Positions 36,267 through 44,548 of a DNA stretch of 64,000 nucleotides are shown here, piece after piece. The stretch is from Paenibacillus sp. BK033 (GTDB lineage Bacteria; Bacillota; Bacilli; Paenibacillales; Paenibacillaceae). The stretch's first letter is position 1. Every line of letters starts with the position of its first letter. The notes under the pieces are model-generated. The model was not told the origin of the DNA. It was given only the letters and a program-made list of their open reading frames with translations, and did no database searches. The position numbers and the translations under genes were made by a program. The DNA lies in the NCBI RefSeq assembly GCF_004345425.1, contig NZ_SLVP01000001.1, forward strand, positions 1,240,001 to 1,304,000. Direction: 5' to 3'.

Positions 36267-37517
36267 TTAAGAAATGTGCGGCATGACAACAAAGCCGATT
36301 GCATTTCTTTTTTTAAGAACGGCTATCAATTGATCCTTCATGGTTTCGGGACAGATCAGCTGAATGACAACTTCGCTTTTGCGGTTGGAAGCCAGTCTTA
36401 GTTTGTTCTTATTAACCGCTAACTCGATGGCCAGTCCAATCACGAAGCCCGTAATTAACCCAATCAGTCCCCAGATCACCGGCCCCCAGCGCCATATAAA
36501 ACCATAGATCGTTCCCAGCACCATAAAGACGGTGCCGCCTACCATAGCTCCGTCGAGAATACTTCTGCCGTCGACCCGATGAATCGAGTCAATGACATTC
36601 GTATGCGGATCAAGGTTTTCTAAGGGCAGTGCAAAAATACTCTCGGATGGTATGCCTAGTTTCTCTAAATCATGGATAGCCATTTCCACAAATGGCGAGT
36701 GCTCAAAGGTAGCGATGATCCTCACTATATTGTTATCCAAGACCCTTAATTGTCCCAAATTTTCAGCCCTCGTTCTTAAGTACCGTATTTGCTCGATGTC
36801 GAACAAAATATTATTCTCGTTCACAGACGCAAAAGCCTGATAAAGCGCGAACACATACATCGAAGGAAGGAAAAGAAACCATTGCCAGTCGACTAAGTCG
36901 GCCATGCTCTTGAAATCGCCAAGAAACGAATAAAGCCAGGCGCGGACGGCCATAGCCTTGTAACAGACGAATATCCACCATGCTAAAACAAACGTGCCCA
37001 CAACCGTACTGCCGCTATAAAGCTGTCCTAATCCCGGAGACAAGGCAGACCAAACCAGTCCAGCCCACGGATGCTTTTTATCCAGGATTACAATATCGAA
37101 AAAGCTTACGCCCGATGGCGTAACCGGAGCATCTTCTATCTCCGAAAGGGTATGGCTCTTGTTATTCTCAACCGCGCAGCGGTAACTGTCCCATATGCTG
37201 TAGGCAAACACGGCCACATAGAGTAAAAGCCAATCCTGGTTTAGCTGAGCCTTAGCCTCATCGAAACGTCCTTGAAAGGAAAGGGCGATGCCCATGTTGA
37301 GGTTCGCCTTGTTGTTGACGACCAGCTCCCAAACGATCAATACAAAACCATGCAGGTATTTTCCTAGAAACATATGCCCGAACCCGGGAAATGCGATTGA
37401 CCACCAGGCCGCAACCCAAGGGGGGCGGGGATAGACCGAATTAATTCCGAAGACGGAAATATGCCCTTTGGAATAGCGAGGTTTGATGCTGGCGGACTGG
37501 AATCTCTGATGTGGCAT
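36267..37517 (-). CDS. Multipass membrane protein with duplicated TM2-like module
   Basis: A 416-residue protein I do not recognise as a named family. It contains two similar membrane modules: AWWSIAFPGFGHMFLGKYLHG near residue 37 and LVWSALSPGLGQLYSGSTVVG near 153, both with the Pro-Gly-hGxhhhG pattern of TM2-like domains. A soluble linker (about 235-320) includes HDLEKLGIPSESIFALPLE, and the C-terminal part has a glycine-rich pair of membrane segments (GAMVGGTVFMVLGTIYGF, GLIGLITGFVIGLAIE) of the kind seen in general-stress or DUF1269-type proteins. The start is chosen for AGGAG 10 nt upstream. It stands alone between the res operon and arsB. Confidence 0.7.
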   Translation of the reverse strand: MPHQRFQSASIKPRYSKGHISVFGINSVYPRPPWVAAWWSIAFPGFGHMFLGKYLHGFVLIVWELVVNNKANLNMGIALSFQGRFDEAKAQLNQDWLLLYVAVFAYSIWDSYRCAVENNKSHTLSEIEDAPVTPSGVSFFDIVILDKKHPWAGLVWSALSPGLGQLYSGSTVVGTFVLAWWIFVCYKAMAVRAWLYSFLGDFKSMADLVDWQWFLFLPSMYVFALYQAFASVNENNILFDIEQIRYLRTRAENLGQLRVLDNNIVRIIATFEHSPFVEMAIHDLEKLGIPSESIFALPLENLDPHTNVIDSIHRVDGRSILDGAMVGGTVFMVLGTIYGFIWRWGPVIWGLIGLITGFVIGLAIELAVNKNKLRLASNRKSEVVIQLICPETMKDQLIAVLKKRNAIGFVVMPHIS

Positions 37518-37695
37518 CGATAATCTTCTCCTGAGCTTTTGGTCGTCTTTTTCTAACCTTTCCAATCACCGCCTATTTTATCTGCAGTAAGACAAAAAAG
37601 TGTGCATACCCGGTAAATATCATTAGGGGGTATCTATCAATTACAGATAGGAGATGGTTTTCATAGAGTTAGGGTGATAGACCAGTACGAGCTAT
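37518..37695. other. Divergent intergenic region
   Basis: About 180 bp between two divergent genes. It holds CTATCAATTACAGATAG (37635-37651), a short hairpin, and AT-rich sequence that may contain the minus-strand promoter. Nothing else is recognisable. Confidence 0.5.
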
Positions 37696-37724
37696 TTGTC
37701 AGGTACATATAAATACAGTATATC
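37696..37724 (+). promoter_or_regulatory. Putative sigma-A promoter of the arsB-like gene
   Basis: TTGTCA, 17-bp spacer, TATATC. It lies about 110 bp upstream of the permease, leaving a leader that contains two very short open frames. Confidence 0.5.
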
Positions 37725-37761
37725 GTTACTTATAACCAATTCAGTTGAGGGGAGTGCATCT

Positions 37762-37794
37762 ATGAAATTAAAAAAAGCTAGACTTCTAGATTAA
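37762..37794 (+). CDS. Possible 10-residue leader peptide
   Basis: ATG followed by MKLKKARLLD and a stop, with GAGGGGAG 7 nt upstream, a better ribosome binding site than that of the permease itself. The end of the frame overlaps a CTAG-ACTT-CTAG hairpin. A second mini-frame without a good site (MSELSMKRG, 37802-37831) ends 3 nt before the permease ATG. Translation is plausible but not shown. Confidence 0.4.
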   Translation: MKLKKARLLD

Positions 37795-37834
37795 TAAAGA
37801 AATGAGTGAGTTGAGCATGAAGAGAGGTTAGAGC

Positions 37835-39172
37835 ATGAATGATTTAATGACGATCATTACCATTTGTACTTTCTTCCTTACGATCGGCTTTATATTCTGG
37901 AAACCCAATATTAATGAAGCGATTCCGGCATCCGTGGGAGCGATAATCGTACTTTTAACCGGAACCGTATCCTTGGCCAACCTCGGTGAGATCACGGAAA
38001 CGATCAGCGGAGCGGCCATAACGATTATCGCAACGATCGTGATGGCTATCGTGTTAGAAAGCTTTGGTTTTTTTCAATGGGCTGCCGAGCTTTTGGTTCG
38101 GAAAGCAAGAGGGTCGGGCATCCGGTTATTTTGGCTGACGAGCCTGTTTTGCTTCCTAATGACGATGTTCGTAAACAATGACGGCAGTATTCTCATTACA
38201 ACTCCGATTTTATTAATGCTGCTGAAAAGCATGGGACTGAAAAACCATCAAAAGATTCCTTATTTAATATCCGGCGCGCTTATCGCGACAGCATCCAGTG
38301 CTCCGATCGGAGTCAGCAATATTGTCAATCTTATCGCGCTTAAAATCGTTCATATGGATCTCTATATGCATACCGCCATGATGTTTGTTCCAGCTTCCCT
38401 TGGCCTCGTATTGCTTACGGTTCTCCTCTTTCTCCTTTTCTACCGTACCCTTCCGAAAAAACTGCCTCCAGTTGCACCGTGGGGCTTAAAGCCAGGCGGC
38501 CATCCGCTCCAAGGAGAGTCCGCTGAAGTAAAAGTAAGAAGCAACAAATTCATGCGCAATGTGCTGATCTTCGTTTTTTGCGTGCGAGCCAGCCTGTTTG
38601 TTGCGTCCTATATTCATTTTCCGGTATCTTTGATGGCGGTTATCGGTTCCGCTTGTCTGCTCGCTTGGCGATGGATTTATCTGAAGATTCCTCCTGTAGA
38701 CATGATAAAGAAAACCCCATGGTATATACTCGTGTTCGCGTTTGGTATGTATGTCATCATCTATGGCCTGCGCAATCTTGGACTTACGGAATGGCTTATT
38801 CATTTCCTGCAGCCGCTTGTCGCCGGCAGTCTGGTGCACGCCAGTGTCCTGATGGGACTGCTGCTGACGGTCCTGTCCAACCTGTTCAACAATCACCCGG
38901 CCTTAATGGTAGGAACATTGACGTTAACGAATATGGGACTTGATCCGCTTACGCTCAAGATCTCTTATCTTGCAAGCGTGATCGGCAGCGATATGGGTTC
39001 GCTTCTGCTTCCGATCGGTACGCTCGCCACCATTATGTGGATGCACATCCTTAGAAAAGGCGGCGTGAAAATAAGCTGGGGGCAGTACTTGAAGGTTACG
39101 ATAGTCGTCATACCGATTACCGTTATCGTGACGTTAATTTTACTAAGCTACTGGGTATCTTGGTTGTTCTGA
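37835..39172 (+). CDS. ArsB/NhaD-type ion transporter
   Basis: A 445-residue permease with about eleven membrane segments. FVNNDGSILITTPILLML (about 110), ASSAPIGVSNIVNLIALK (about 155), SNLFNNHPALMVGTL (about 347) and GSDMGSLLLPIGTLATIMW (about 385) are typical of ArsB and its anion-transporter relatives. Arsenite export is the best-known role, but no arsR, arsC or arsA lies nearby, so the substrate is uncertain. The ATG at 37835 has GAGAGG about 9 nt upstream. Confidence 0.8.
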   Translation: MNDLMTIITICTFFLTIGFIFWKPNINEAIPASVGAIIVLLTGTVSLANLGEITETISGAAITIIATIVMAIVLESFGFFQWAAELLVRKARGSGIRLFWLTSLFCFLMTMFVNNDGSILITTPILLMLLKSMGLKNHQKIPYLISGALIATASSAPIGVSNIVNLIALKIVHMDLYMHTAMMFVPASLGLVLLTVLLFLLFYRTLPKKLPPVAPWGLKPGGHPLQGESAEVKVRSNKFMRNVLIFVFCVRASLFVASYIHFPVSLMAVIGSACLLAWRWIYLKIPPVDMIKKTPWYILVFAFGMYVIIYGLRNLGLTEWLIHFLQPLVAGSLVHASVLMGLLLTVLSNLFNNHPALMVGTLTLTNMGLDPLTLKISYLASVIGSDMGSLLLPIGTLATIMWMHILRKGGVKISWGQYLKVTIVVIPITVIVTLILLSYWVSWLF

Positions 39173-39203
39173 TAGGAGAGTGGCCTAAGAACCCGGCGGT
39201 AAA

Positions 39204-39231
39204 TAAAAAATGACCTTCGCGAAGGAAGGTC
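39204..39231 (-). terminator. Second (distal) terminator-like hairpin downstream of serA
   Basis: Read on the minus strand: GACCTTC / GAAGGTC stem followed by ATTTTTTATTT. It lies beyond the main serA terminator and next to the end of the convergent permease. Confidence 0.6.
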
Positions 39232-39321
39232 GCATCATGCACATCATCAGTTTATGAGAGCCATTTGCCGTAAGCTTGGGTTTTTAGGACGCCCGGGTCC
39301 CATTTAGCAAAAAGGGCATAT

Positions 39322-39365
39322 AAAAACGCCGGACATCAGCTGGTTGCAGCAAGATGTCCGGCGTT
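39322..39365 (-). terminator. Intrinsic terminator of serA
   Basis: On the minus strand: stem ACGCCGGACATC / GATGTCCGGCGT followed by TTTTTA. Confidence 0.9.
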
Positions 39366-39372
39366 ATTTCTA

Positions 39373-40965
39373 TTAGAACAAGGTAATTTCTTTCGCTGTG
39401 TTCAGGTCAGGCAGGCTAGTCAATTGCTCAAGGATGTCTTTGCCCGCGTTTTTATCTACCGTCAGAACCATGATCGCGGAACCGCCAACCAGCTGACGGC
39501 CTACTTGCATCGTAGCAATGTTCACGTCGTTGTTGCCAAGAAGCGTACCGACGCGGCCGATGATGCCCGGTTTGTCGTTATGCGAGATCAGGATCAGATT
39601 GCCTTCCGGCGTAACGTCAACAGGGAACTTATCGATTTGAACGACGCGCTCGCCATAACCGGTAAGCAGAGTGCCAGCTACGATACGCTCTTCTTGTTTC
39701 GTGCGGAGCGATACCGTTACCAGGTTCGTAAAGTCTTTGGAAGCCTGGGATTTTTGCTGTACGATATTGAGGTCGCGAACTTTGGCAAGATGCATCGAGT
39801 TAACGACGTTTACTTGGTCGGAACCGAGATGATGCGAAAGCACGCCTTTTACAATGTAACGAGTCAGCGGCTGAGTATCAACCTCCGCAAGCTCGCCGGA
39901 GTAACGTACGGTAATTTCCTGTACGGCACCTTCCGTAATTTGAGCAACCAGGCTGCCGAGTTTCTCGCCGAGCGAATAATACGGCTGCAGCTTGCTTTGC
40001 AGGTTAGCCGGGATAGGAGGCATGTTAACCGCATTGCTGAACGGCTCATTGCGCAGGATGTGCAGGACTTGCTCCGAAACGTCGATTGCAACGTTCTCTT
40101 GAGCTTCAACCGTGGAAGCCCCAAGATGCGGAGTAACGATGATTTTAGGATGCTTCAGGAATGGATGATCCTCGGTAGGAGGTTCCACTTCGAATACGTC
40201 GAATGCCGCTCCGGCTACGATGCCGGCATCAATCGCGTCAACAAGGGCGAGCTCGTCGATAATGCCGCCGCGCGCGCAGTTGATGATACGCATGCCAGGC
40301 TTCATGACTTCGAATTGCTTCTTGCCGATCATATGACGGGTTTCCGGAGTAAGCGGAGTATGAACGGTCATGAAATCGGCGTTGCGAACGATTTCGTCAA
40401 CCGTAGCCAGCTTAACGCCAAGCTTCTCGGCACGCTCTTCCGTCATGAACGGGTCGTAGCCCATGATTTCCATGCCAAATGCTTTTGCGCGTTTTGCAAC
40501 TTCGCTGCCGATACGGCCCATGCCAAGAACACCCAGGGTTTTGTTGCGAAGCTCAACGCCAAGGAACGATTTACGGTCCCAAACGCCGCCAACGGTTTTC
40601 AGGTAGGCTTGCGGAATGTGACGGGCAACCGCCATCATCATCGCGAAAGTATGCTCGCAAGTCGTAATCGTGTTGCCGTCCGGCGCATTGATAACGATAA
40701 TACCGCGTTGGGTTGCTGCTTCCAAATCGATATTGTCTACGCCTACGCCGGCGCGGCCCACAACTTTAAGCTGCTTGCCGGCTTCCATAATGCGCGGCGT
40801 TACGCGCGTTTGGCTGCGCACGAGCAGGGCGTCGTATTCGCCGATAATGCTCACCAATTCGTCTTCGCTTAGTCCGGGCTTTTTGTCGACTGCTACATCA
40901 TCTGCGTCTACAAGCTGTTGAATGCCCAGATCACTGATGGGATCCGATACTAACACTTTAAACAT
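39373..40965 (-). CDS. serA: D-3-phosphoglycerate dehydrogenase
   Basis: A 530-residue enzyme for the first step of serine synthesis, oxidising 3-phosphoglycerate with NAD. The N-terminal catalytic and Rossmann domains show GRAGVGVDNID, LGVLGMGRIGSEVAKRA, the catalytic Arg in NCARGGIIDE and His in TPHLGAST. An intervening ASB domain is followed by a C-terminal ACT domain (ISHNDKPGIIGRVGTLLG) that binds serine for feedback inhibition. Start ATG has AGGAGG 10 nt upstream. The frame stays open 61 codons further upstream, through two hairpins, but that part has no ribosome binding site and does not resemble SerA. Confidence 0.96.
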   Translation of the reverse strand: MFKVLVSDPISDLGIQQLVDADDVAVDKKPGLSEDELVSIIGEYDALLVRSQTRVTPRIMEAGKQLKVVGRAGVGVDNIDLEAATQRGIIVINAPDGNTITTCEHTFAMMMAVARHIPQAYLKTVGGVWDRKSFLGVELRNKTLGVLGMGRIGSEVAKRAKAFGMEIMGYDPFMTEERAEKLGVKLATVDEIVRNADFMTVHTPLTPETRHMIGKKQFEVMKPGMRIINCARGGIIDELALVDAIDAGIVAGAAFDVFEVEPPTEDHPFLKHPKIIVTPHLGASTVEAQENVAIDVSEQVLHILRNEPFSNAVNMPPIPANLQSKLQPYYSLGEKLGSLVAQITEGAVQEITVRYSGELAEVDTQPLTRYIVKGVLSHHLGSDQVNVVNSMHLAKVRDLNIVQQKSQASKDFTNLVTVSLRTKQEERIVAGTLLTGYGERVVQIDKFPVDVTPEGNLILISHNDKPGIIGRVGTLLGNNDVNIATMQVGRQLVGGSAIMVLTVDKNAGKDILEQLTSLPDLNTAKEITLF

Positions 40966-40990
40966 ATGTAGATTGCCTCCTAAAATTTTT

Positions 40991-41046
40991 GTGAAGTGCC
41001 GACATAAGGAGCAAACAGGGGTCTGCCCGATATGTCGGCACTTCAC
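40991..41046 (-). promoter_or_regulatory. 16-bp perfect hairpin in the serA leader
   Basis: GTGAAGTGCCGACATA (40991-41006) is perfectly complementary to TATGTCGGCACTTCAC (41031-41046), with a 24-nt loop. Its serA-proximal end is 10 nt before the AGGAGG. There is no T run on either side, so it is not a simple terminator. Confidence 0.85.
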
Positions 41047-41081
41047 GTCCATTTGTATTCTGATCGTTTTGTTGCTAAAAC

Positions 41082-41130
41082 AAAAAACCTCGTCCCGGCA
41101 CAGTAACGAGAGCGAGCCGGACGAGAGGTT
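41082..41130 (-). terminator. Terminator inside the serA leader (attenuator candidate)
   Basis: On the minus strand: AACCTC..GTCCGGC pairs with GCC..GGACGAGGTT (13 bp with small bulges), followed by TTTTTTG. No gene lies upstream on this strand, so it belongs to the serA transcript itself. Confidence 0.75.
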
Positions 41131-41243
41131 CGTCTTAATTGCGGGCAATCGTAAATGGCAGCTGTTGTCTCCGATGTGTGAAAAAATGCACGATTTATAT
41201 CAATGCGAAACGTGATTAAACCGATATGGACAACCGTTATTAT

Positions 41244-41271
41244 TTTATAGCATGGTGGTGGACAAATGCAA
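41244..41271 (-). promoter_or_regulatory. Putative promoter of serA
   Basis: On the minus strand: TTGCAT (-35), 16-bp spacer, TATAAA (-10). It would give a leader of about 270 nt that contains the terminator and the 16-bp hairpin. Confidence 0.5.
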
Positions 41272-41280
41272 TGTATAAAC

Positions 41281-41309
41281 TTGATCAAATGTGAAATTTT
41301 CGTTATGAT
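41281..41309 (+). promoter_or_regulatory. Putative promoter of the rhodanese gene
   Basis: TTGATC, 17-bp spacer, TATGAT, about 50 bp before the start codon and back to back with the serA promoter. Confidence 0.55.
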
Positions 41310-41358
41310 TCAAAGCATTGCAAGAGATAATAACAGGTCAGGGGAGAGAAAGGCATTG

Positions 41359-41682
41359 ATGGAGTGGAAGGAATTGGATCCGGAGCTGCTGCTGCAGATG
41401 CTTGCGGACAGGCAGATTGAGCCGGAGCAAATCATCGACGTGCGCGAAACATTTGAATGGGAATATTATCATTTGGAATCATCCCGGTTAATCCCCATGA
41501 ATACGATCCCCTACAGTCTCGGAACCATTTCGGATGACAAACCGTTATATATAGTATGCGCGCATGGGGTGCGCAGTGCGGCCGTTTGCAATTATTTAGA
41601 AGAACAAGGCTACGGCAACCTCCACAATGTTACCGGAGGAATGGCTGCCATAGCCTCGTTGCAAGGGTTTCAATATGATTAA
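41359..41682 (+). CDS. Rhodanese-domain protein
   Basis: A 107-residue single rhodanese domain. DVRETFEWEYYHLESSRLIPMN is the N-terminal substrate region, and the active-site loop is CAHGVRSAAV with the catalytic Cys near residue 72. Such proteins carry persulfide sulfur; the acceptor here is unknown. The ATG at 41359 has GAAAGG 6 nt upstream; longer in-frame versions overlap the promoter. Confidence 0.9.
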   Translation: MEWKELDPELLLQMLADRQIEPEQIIDVRETFEWEYYHLESSRLIPMNTIPYSLGTISDDKPLYIVCAHGVRSAAVCNYLEEQGYGNLHNVTGGMAAIASLQGFQYD

Positions 41683-41693
41683 AGAAGCTTAAG

Positions 41694-42599
41694 TTAAGAG
41701 AAGAACGGAAGCTGTGGCAGAAGATCTTTATTGTAGAGCTTCGAGCGGTTCTCGGTGAAGTCGCCGCTGCGGACGGCCTCCGTATCAATCAACAGGTCCG
41801 CAATGGCGGACACCGTCTTCAAATTCAGCTTCGCGGGTTGGCCGGAAGCGATAAAATCGTCGATGCGGCTTGTCAGATCCTGCGGATAATATTCAGTGAA
41901 CTGCTGACGCGAAGCCAGCTGATCTGCCATCAGCTTGTTTTTTACGATAAGGGGCAGGCTTGACCAGCTGTTGATTTGGATAACCTTAGGCGTTGTATAA
42001 TTAGCAGGGATGTTCGGCTCAACGGTTGCCCCCCATTTCATCATGGCGGCGTAATAGGCCTGTTGAGCGGCCAATGCCTGCTTCACCGCAAGCTGGTAGG
42101 ATCCCAGTTGCTTAATGCTGCTTTGAAGCTTCGAAGCATCCGTTGATTTCGCGCTTGCGGCCGCCGCTTTCGCCGCCTTTTCGAATTGCTCCAGGCTTCG
42201 GATATAATTCGTTTGGGCCTCTCCGAGAAGAGGAGACTTCTGCATATCGAAAGAGGAAGCCGCGGTTCTTTTCGAGTGAGCGAGCTCCGCTAAATGTTTT
42301 AGAGCGGATGAGGCGCTGCCGCCATGGCCCTTCGCAAAGTCGTCCATCGCGTCATTCCATTCGGATTGAAATTCACGGTAAGGCAAAAATACGGTATGAT
42401 AGAAAGAGACAAGATCCTGCTGCTGATAGGGGCTGCTGGTTTGAACCGCTGCCGCCTGCAATTCTTTCATTTCGTACTTGGTTTCCGTTTTGGACGTTCC
42501 AAGCTTTACGCCGTAGAAGAATGCACCAACCGCGCAGACGAGCATAAAGACAAACCCCAAACTAAATATCATTGCGGAACGAGGTAAACGTTTCTCCAT
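41694..42599 (-). CDS. Membrane-anchored protein of unknown function
   Basis: A 301-residue protein I do not recognise. It has a short basic N-terminus, one membrane segment (about 11-31), and a long mostly helical exterior domain rich in Ala, Lys and Gln, with likely coiled-coil stretches (about 98-180: LKHLAELAHSKRTAASS, SLEQFEKAAKAAAASAKS). The start ATG has AAGGAG 7-8 nt upstream. It is convergent with the rhodanese gene, with 12 bp between stops, and divergent from the CPBP protease. Confidence 0.7.
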   Translation of the reverse strand: MEKRLPRSAMIFSLGFVFMLVCAVGAFFYGVKLGTSKTETKYEMKELQAAAVQTSSPYQQQDLVSFYHTVFLPYREFQSEWNDAMDDFAKGHGGSASSALKHLAELAHSKRTAASSFDMQKSPLLGEAQTNYIRSLEQFEKAAKAAAASAKSTDASKLQSSIKQLGSYQLAVKQALAAQQAYYAAMMKWGATVEPNIPANYTTPKVIQINSWSSLPLIVKNKLMADQLASRQQFTEYYPQDLTSRIDDFIASGQPAKLNLKTVSAIADLLIDTEAVRSGDFTENRSKLYNKDLLPQLPFFS

Positions 42600-42704
42600 C
42601 ACAAATCTCCTTCTATGTATTAGATATGCCGTCGTTTGTGCCCTATCAGTATAGGTGAAATGATCATAAAAGGAAATATGACCTTCTTAGACAGGCGGGA
42701 AGCT

Positions 42705-43307
42705 ATGAAAAAATTCGATCTCCGTAATATCCGCGTTCGCCAACTATCCGTCGATGAGATTGACGACCGCATGCTGCTCGTAAATCTTTACGTAACGCAA
42801 GCTATTACTATTGTTATCGGTTTGGTTTGGGCATTATTTCAGCGTTCCAATCCATTTCTGTTATTACAATTGCCTGACAGCCCGGCTTTCTTATGGTGGG
42901 GACTGGGATTGGGCGCCGCGGTAATCGCGGTTGACCTGCTCATCTCCAGATGGGTACCGGAGGAAGCAACCGATGACGGCGGTATCAATGAACGCATTTT
43001 CCGCAACAGGCCGGTGTGGCACATTGCCGTTATCTCATTGGTTGTCGCCGTTTGCGAGGAGCTGTTGTTCCGGGGGGCTGTGCAGCACTCTTTTGGTCCT
43101 TATTGGACAAGCATTATTTTTGCAGCCATTCATGTGCGTTATTTGAGGCACTGGATTCCAACCGGTCTTGTCTTTTCGATCAGTTATGGGCTAGGCTGGA
43201 TTTATATTCAGTCCGGCAGCTTATGGGCGCCGATTGTTGCGCATTTCCTGGTGGATTTCATTATGGGGCTGATTATCCGTTTTAGGAGGGAGCAAACAGA
43301 GCAGTGA
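42705..43307 (+). CDS. CPBP-family intramembrane metalloprotease
   Basis: A 200-residue membrane protein with about five segments and the family motifs CEELLFRGAVQHSFGP (EExxxR) near residue 118, FAAIHVRYL (His) near 140 and APIVAHFLVDFIMG (His) near 180. Members cleave or process membrane and peptide substrates. The start is uncertain; ATG 42705 gives the expected MKKFDLRNIRVR, while ATG 42678 has a short-spaced AAAGG. The next gene starts in its stop codon. Confidence 0.85.
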   Translation: MKKFDLRNIRVRQLSVDEIDDRMLLVNLYVTQAITIVIGLVWALFQRSNPFLLLQLPDSPAFLWWGLGLGAAVIAVDLLISRWVPEEATDDGGINERIFRNRPVWHIAVISLVVAVCEELLFRGAVQHSFGPYWTSIIFAAIHVRYLRHWIPTGLVFSISYGLGWIYIQSGSLWAPIVAHFLVDFIMGLIIRFRREQTEQ

Positions 43308-43537
43308 TGAGCAGAGTGGAGAAATTCGGTAGCTCAAGAGGAAGAAGACAACATGAACAGGCGGCAGTTCAGCCTGGCATCGCGACCGACACGAATGCAG
43401 AGGCGCTGCCGCCTAGACGCAAAGTACACCCTTCCAGTACTTATAAAGTGACCAAATGGTATTATAATGTATTATTTTTATTATTCGTTTGTCTGGTGGC
43501 AGGGCTGTTCTGGTATGGCGTCCGGTTTACGGACTGA
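43307..43537 (+). CDS. Small single-pass membrane protein
   Basis: A 76-residue protein with a charged, Arg-rich N-terminal 45 residues and one C-terminal membrane segment (about 52-71: YYNVLFLLFVCLVAGLFWYG). It starts in the TGATG overlap with the protease gene, so it is probably co-translated. Its 3' end overlaps the convergent deacetylase gene by 11 nt. Function unknown. Confidence 0.65.
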   Translation: MSRVEKFGSSRGRRQHEQAAVQPGIATDTNAEALPPRRKVHPSSTYKVTKWYYNVLFLLFVCLVAGLFWYGVRFTD

Positions 43538-44381
43538 CCTGAATCGTCTCGGGGTCGATAAAGGAATACCCCTTTTCCTCGAGCTTTGCGAGCAAGCCGT
43601 CAAGCGCGGCAGCCGTCCATTTTAATTCATGCATCAGAATATTGGCTCCGGGATGAAGCTGCTCCAGCACATTGCTGATTACTTTGTCCGGATCGCCGGG
43701 AGCCTTCTGCTCCCAATCGAGCGAACCATTCGACCACGTCATGAACAGCATGCCGTGGTTTTTTGCCGCGGCCTTCACCGTATCTCCGCCGGACCCGTAC
43801 GGGGGCCGGAAGAATAGCGGTTCTTTTCCGATTAAAGCTTTTACTTCTCTTTGAACATCCGCAATCTGCGACTCCACTTTGGCGGGCTCCTCTTTCTTCA
43901 GATCGATGTGATCCCAGGAATGGTTGCCGACGGACTGGCCGCGGTCGGCGATGAGTTTTAATAATTCGGGATGCTGCTTCACTCGATAGCCGTTTACGAA
44001 AAATATCGCCTTCGCCTTGTGCTTGTCCAAGGTATCGAGCAGGCTGTTTATGACCTCTTCGTTATGGGGAGCATCGTCAAAGGTAAGCAAAACGGCTTTT
44101 TTGGATGCTACGGTCTCATCGATGGGGACAAACCGGTAGGCGCTGGTCATTGTATACAAAGGAGTTTTGACCTTGGGCGCAGGGCTTGTCTCTGCCGCAG
44201 GAGTTGGCGTATGCATCGGGCTTGCCGGGGTTGGCGATGCCTGCTCGTCAACGGCTGCCGTGCCAGCGGAAGGCAGGGCATTCGCTTCTCCGGCAGTCGT
44301 GTTGGACGGCGAACCGCAAGAGGTCAATAGGGCTGCAAGGGCAAAAACGGCATAAATCGTATTCAGCGCTGCTTTCTTCAT
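43527..44381 (-). CDS. Polysaccharide deacetylase lipoprotein
   Basis: A 284-residue lipoprotein. Signal and lipobox LLTSC (Cys22) are followed by a Pro/Thr/Ser-rich linker of about 50 residues and a NodB domain. Metal and catalytic motifs: LLTFDDAPHN (Asp102, Asp103), HSWDH (His154, His158), RPPYGSGG and LMHEL. The first motif is usually TFDDGP; here Gly is replaced by Ala. The likely substrate is cell-wall or surface polysaccharide. Confidence 0.9.
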   Translation of the reverse strand: MKKAALNTIYAVFALAALLTSCGSPSNTTAGEANALPSAGTAAVDEQASPTPASPMHTPTPAAETSPAPKVKTPLYTMTSAYRFVPIDETVASKKAVLLTFDDAPHNEEVINSLLDTLDKHKAKAIFFVNGYRVKQHPELLKLIADRGQSVGNHSWDHIDLKKEEPAKVESQIADVQREVKALIGKEPLFFRPPYGSGGDTVKAAAKNHGMLFMTWSNGSLDWEQKAPGDPDKVISNVLEQLHPGANILMHELKWTAAALDGLLAKLEEKGYSFIDPETIQVSP

Positions 44382-44548
44382 TGTTTTCCCGCCTTGTTGT
44401 CAATTGTTGGTTAGCTTAAGACCATTTTACCATAACGATAACCGACTATGCCGTTTCCCGCCTCGCTTCCTTAATTTGTGGTGGATGCCACAGGTTATGA
44501 GGGAGAAAATATATGTTGCAACTATCCCCGAAGGAGGTAACGATAGCC

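Noticed and set aside
37835-39172. Arsenic resistance operon
   Set aside because: Only the permease is present; no arsR, arsC, arsA or arsD is nearby, so arsenite export is not claimed.
39424-40872. A 482-codon open frame on the plus strand opposite serA
   Set aside because: It is a mirror of the highly biased serA codons; no ribosome binding site and no recognisable protein features.
41043-41288. An 81-codon minus-strand frame in the serA leader
   Set aside because: No ribosome binding site, and it covers the proposed promoter region as well as the terminator.
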